This document shows, one piece after another, positions 6,216 to 8,448 of a stretch of 8,448 nucleotides of DNA (position 1 is its first letter; every line of letters starts with the position of its first letter). The notes under the pieces were generated by a model. It was not told the DNA's origin. It ran no database searches and saw only the letters and a program-made list of their open reading frames with translations. The position numbers were made by a program, and so were the translations under genes. Where the stretch lies: contig JAMORM010000057.1 in assembly GCA_027063585.1 (NCBI GenBank), positions 1-8,448 of the forward strand, read 5' to 3'. This DNA is from Sulfurimonas sp. (GTDB lineage: Bacteria > Campylobacterota > Campylobacteria > Campylobacterales > Sulfurimonadaceae).

Positions 6216-6689
6216 TTAGTCTTGAAACTCTATCTCTTCCATCACCTTTTCACTGAAAAGATAGTCGGTTTTTTTTGCTCTTTCATGGCATATAATGCAT
6301 GATTGTATCTTGCCTTCAAACCAAACGGTAGTTCCGGTCTTGTCATAAACACCATACCACCAATCATTATGTGCTTTATCATAGTTTTTATGCATTTTAA
6401 CCATTACAACCAAGCGTGCTAAATAGCCTCTGTCATTTTTCTTATAGAGGGGCTTAAGAATAATAGAGCCTATCGGGAATAATTTTTTTTGTTCAATATA
6501 AGGAGTTGTGGCAATATCATTGGTATATATGTCTACTTTGGCATGATGGTCATGTGAATGTAGCAGCGCTTTGTTGAGTTTATGAAATTTTTTCCATTGT
6601 GGAAAAACAAAATGACGTTCAACATCATTTTCAACATGTGCTGCATAAAGAACGGCTATGGAAAAAAACAGGAGTATAGAAAGTTTCAT
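6216..6689 (-). CDS. Periplasmic cytochrome P460-family c-type haem protein
   Basis: 157 residues with a Sec signal peptide (MKLSILLFFSIAVLYA, cut probably after residue 16 or 17) and one covalent haem-c site, CIICH (131-135), near the C-terminus. The order of motifs fits the cytochrome P460/cytochrome c'-beta family: a WKKF segment (32-35), SHDHHAKVDIYTNDIA (45-60), FPIGSIILKP (71-80), ARLVVMVKM (91-99), NDWWYGVYD (108-116), then the CxxCH. Relatives oxidise hydroxylamine or bind NO, and P460 itself has a lysine cross-linked to the haem; Lys79 or Lys69 are possible candidates, which needs an alignment. The protein should act in the periplasm, perhaps against reactive nitrogen species. ATG 6689 has AAGGAT directly upstream. 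It stands between truA and the NifU-like gene, on the same strand, with its own likely promoter. Confidence 0.83.
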   Translation of the reverse strand: MKLSILLFFSIAVLYAAHVENDVERHFVFPQWKKFHKLNKALLHSHDHHAKVDIYTNDIATTPYIEQKKLFPIGSIILKPLYKKNDRGYLARLVVMVKMHKNYDKAHNDWWYGVYDKTGTTVWFEGKIQSCIICHERAKKTDYLFSEKVMEEIEFQD

Positions 6690-6694
6690 GATAC

Positions 6695-6727
6695 ATCCTT
6701 TAATATTATAATTAGTTATATCATAAC
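6695..6727 (-). promoter_or_regulatory. Candidate promoter and inverted repeat upstream of the P460 gene
   Basis: On the minus strand this stretch reads GTTATGATATAAC, then a TATAAT (6710-6705), then AAGGAT (6700-6695) before the ATG. GTTAT-ATC-ATAAC (6715-6727 on plus) is a perfect 5+3+5 inverted repeat and overlaps a -10-like TATAAC (6720-6715), which gives a better-spaced leader (start near 6708) than the TATAAT does. The repeat could be an operator, or just chance in AT-rich DNA. Confidence 0.35.
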
Positions 6728-6737
6728 ATAAAAGCAG

Positions 6738-7448
6738 TTAATATGTGATTTTTGAGAGGTAAAGCCCGTTGGGGGGAGCGGGTTTAATTTTATATTTTTG
6801 GCTGCAGTTGAGTTGTTTTTGTATTTCTTCTTTCTTGAGCGTTAAAAGTGCCCCGACCATCAGTCTTATTTGACTTCGCAAAAACCCGTTTGCTTGAAAA
6901 TTTAAAATAATATAATTTTTGTACTTATAGGCAAAAGCTTTGTATATAATTCTTCTTGTAGATGTAATCTCACTGCCTGTTTTCATAAACTGTTTAAAAT
7001 CATGTTCCCCGACAAAGAGGCGTATATTTTGCTCTATACTTTCAAAATCTACATTTTTTAAAAAGGTGACAAAATCTTTTTCAAAAGGATTACTTGACGT
7101 CGTTTTTATGATATATCGGTATGTTCTTTTTTTCGCACTATATCTTGCATGAAAGTCATCTTTTACATGTATAATTTTCTTTACATGTAACGCGTCACAA
7201 AGCATTTTATTGAGGGCTTTTTTGAGTTTTTTTGTATCGCTCCAATACGGCGGCAAATCTATATGGCAGATCTGCATCGTAGCATGAACCCCTTTGTCCG
7301 TTCGTCCGCTTGCAACGACCTTTTGCTCAATTCCCAGCTTTTTTAAGACATTTTCAAGTTCGCCGAGTACCGTGTCGGGTGTCTCTTTTTGCGTTTGTGA
7401 ACCAAAAAAATGTGTGCCGTTATAGGCTAAATGCAGTGCAACTCTCAT
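6738..7448 (-). CDS. truA: tRNA pseudouridine(38-40) synthase TruA
   Basis: A 236-residue pseudouridine synthase that converts U38-U40 in the anticodon stem-loop of many tRNAs. The hallmark GRTDKGVHA (48-56) carries the catalytic Asp51. Other family blocks are LAYNGTHFFGSQTQ (7-20), FHARYSAKKRTYRY (99-112), HDFKQFMK (149-156), NGFLRSQIRLMVGALL (187-202) and the closing PAPPNGLYL (223-231). The tryptophan common in the GWQ loop is replaced by serine (GSQ), an observation that does not weaken the call. The length is at the short end of the family but complete. The ATG lies 3 bases after the permease stop and has no clear Shine-Dalgarno, so translation is probably coupled to that gene. LHVKKIIHV (87-95) is encoded over two TTACATGT-type palindromes. 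Confidence 0.97.
   Translation of the reverse strand: MRVALHLAYNGTHFFGSQTQKETPDTVLGELENVLKKLGIEQKVVASGRTDKGVHATMQICHIDLPPYWSDTKKLKKALNKMLCDALHVKKIIHVKDDFHARYSAKKRTYRYIIKTTSSNPFEKDFVTFLKNVDFESIEQNIRLFVGEHDFKQFMKTGSEITSTRRIIYKAFAYKYKNYIILNFQANGFLRSQIRLMVGALLTLKKEEIQKQLNCSQKYKIKPAPPNGLYLSKITY
7163..7190. repeat. One exact and one near copy of TTACATGTAA in truA
   Basis: TTACATGTAT (7163-7172) and TTACATGTAA (7181-7190) lie 18 bases apart within truA. On the coding strand the exact copy continues as TTACATGTAAAGAA, sharing 14 bases with the copies at 2386 and 4225. Confidence 0.75.
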
Positions 7449-7451
7449 ACG

Positions 7452-8448
7452 TTAAAACTTATTGACAATAGTCTTTTTGTAGAGTGTGTATGTAATAATG
7501 AGCCATGAAAGTGCGACAACGGGAATGGTATAATACTGAAACATTTTTTCTAAACCGATAGTCATTCCATAGTATAAAACAATGGTTAAAAAGAGGTATA
7601 AATAGACTTTAGACTTTTGGTGCCTGACTTGTACTATACCGATGCTTGCAATTAAAAAAAGTGTTATCATAGGAAAAAGACTCAGCAGGGTATCTTTAAT
7701 AAAGACATGTTTTTTTCTTCCGGCATTCTCTTTTGAGAGCCAATATTGTAAGGGCTGTTTGTATGTTGTTAAATCTGCTTTGAGAGTATCGTTAATCAGC
7801 ATTGTTTTGAAATTTACCTGAGAAAATTTCTCTTTCGAGTAGCTGTAACCTTCTCCATCCATCAATTTGAGGCGTAAAATTCCTGAATCATTAATGACTT
7901 TGGCTTTTTTTGCGGCAATAAGAATCTCTTCTTCTTGTTTTTTGTTAAACAAAAAGACTTTTGAGAAAGTACCGTCTTTGTTTTTTGCTCCAATGTATAA
8001 AAGCCAGTCACCGAAGCTGTTTCCAAATTCACTTGCAGCAAGATTAAATTTTGCTTCACTTTTCTTATAAGATAAAAAGTTTTTTGAAAGTGTTGTCGTA
8101 TGTGGTGCGACAACCAAAAAATCAAATGCCAGTAACAGACTTAAAATAAAAGCAGGTTTGAAAAAAGTTTTTATAATAAACCCGGGTTCTATTCCCAATG
8201 CAAAAATAACGATAATTTCATTGTCGTTTGAGAGTTTAAACAATGAAAGCGTAGCGGCAATGAAAAATGTTATCGGCAATGTATAAAAAAGAATTTCAGG
8301 CAATATAAAAAGATAGAGCTTCCCCATTTCCCACACAGTCAGTTGAATAACTGCGGTATAGGTGGAGAGCTTAATTAAAAATATGACTGAGGCTATAACA
8401 AACAGTGGTAAAAATATGGACATAAAAAGAGCGGAAAAGTTGTTGAGT
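7452..8448 (-). CDS. LptF/LptG (YjgP/YjgQ) family permease, 5' end outside window
   Basis: An inner-membrane subunit of the LptB2FG transporter, which extracts lipopolysaccharide and passes it to the Lpt bridge. Numbered from Met at 8423, membrane helices lie near 1-17, 38-60 and 88-106, then a periplasmic beta-rich domain of about 135 residues, then helices near 244-265, 273-291 and 297-315: the 3+3 topology of the family. The coupling-helix region KLSNDNEIIVIFALGIEP (63-80) matches the family pattern. The ATG at 8423 is not the true start: the frame stays open to the right edge (LNNFSALF before MSIF), no ribosome site precedes it, and the first helix would be cut short. Sequence alone does not let me decide between LptF and LptG. 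The stop is 3 bases before truA, so the two form an operon. Confidence 0.9.
   Translation of the reverse strand, partial: LNNFSALFMSIFLPLFVIASVIFLIKLSTYTAVIQLTVWEMGKLYLFILPEILFYTLPITFFIAATLSLFKLSNDNEIIVIFALGIEPGFIIKTFFKPAFILSLLLAFDFLVVAPHTTTLSKNFLSYKKSEAKFNLAASEFGNSFGDWLLYIGAKNKDGTFSKVFLFNKKQEEEILIAAKKAKVINDSGILRLKLMDGEGYSYSKEKFSQVNFKTMLINDTLKADLTTYKQPLQYWLSKENAGRKKHVFIKDTLLSLFPMITLFLIASIGIVQVRHQKSKVYLYLFLTIVLYYGMTIGLEKMFQYYTIPVVALSWLIITYTLYKKTIVNKF

Noticed and set aside
6266..6490. A8/T8 runs in the P460 gene (and one near the start of the ferritin-like gene at about 5668-5675) as phase-variation tracts
   Set aside because: They encode ordinary Lys-Lys pairs, are short for slippage, and Campylobacterota contingency tracts are usually G/C runs.
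8421..8423. ATG at 8423 as the start of the LptF/G permease
   Set aside because: No ribosome site precedes it, the frame continues to the edge with plausible N-terminal sequence, and the first membrane helix would be incomplete.
1..8448. CRISPR array, insertion sequence, tRNA or rRNA
   Set aside because: No regularly spaced repeats, transposase-like frames or tRNA-like structures were seen, and genes fill nearly the whole window.

Overview
The window is AT-rich, almost wholly coding DNA (the longest gap between genes is under 60 bases). It fits a Campylobacterota (epsilonproteobacterial) chromosome, probably a Sulfurimonas-like or related free-living lineage. The reasons are a separate beta-subunit glycyl-tRNA synthetase, TruA with an SQ-type N-terminal loop, an LptF/LptG permease directly before truA, a periplasmic cytochrome P460-type protein, and weak TATAAT-only promoters. 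The genus is inference; no rRNA or tRNA gene is present to test it.

Layout. Left block, plus strand: the 3' three quarters of glyS (1-1464), followed with no gap by a stand-alone FAD oxidoreductase resembling the oxidase half of MnmC (1465-2583). Convergent to it is an unrecognised 244-residue soluble protein (2588-3322, minus). It diverges, across a 45-base region with a palindromic double -10 element, from a membrane-anchored alpha/beta hydrolase (3368-4135) that overlaps an ElyC/YdcF-type envelope protein by 4 bases (4132-4878). Right block, all minus strand, read from the right edge leftwards: LptF/LptG permease (7452-8448, its start lies outside the window), truA (6738-7448), cytochrome P460-family protein (6216-6689), an atypical IscU/NifU-like protein (5684-6157) and a ferritin-like helical protein (4882-5691) that overlaps it by 8 bases.

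How the genes fit together. glyS, the MnmC-like oxidase and truA belong to tRNA charging and modification. The hydrolase/ElyC pair and LptF/G belong to the cell envelope. The NifU-like/ferritin-like pair looks like a small iron or Fe-S handling unit and is the most unusual gene pair here: the scaffold-like protein lacks one of the three classical cluster-binding cysteines, and its partner looks like an internally duplicated ferritin-type fold with one degenerate half.

Beyond genes, the clearest unexplained signal is the palindrome TTACATGTAA: four exact copies and several near copies in 8.4 kb, all inside coding sequence of unrelated genes and often encoding His-Val-Lys. By a hand estimate this is far above chance and suggests a highly iterated palindrome. 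No CRISPR array, insertion sequence, tRNA or rRNA gene was found.
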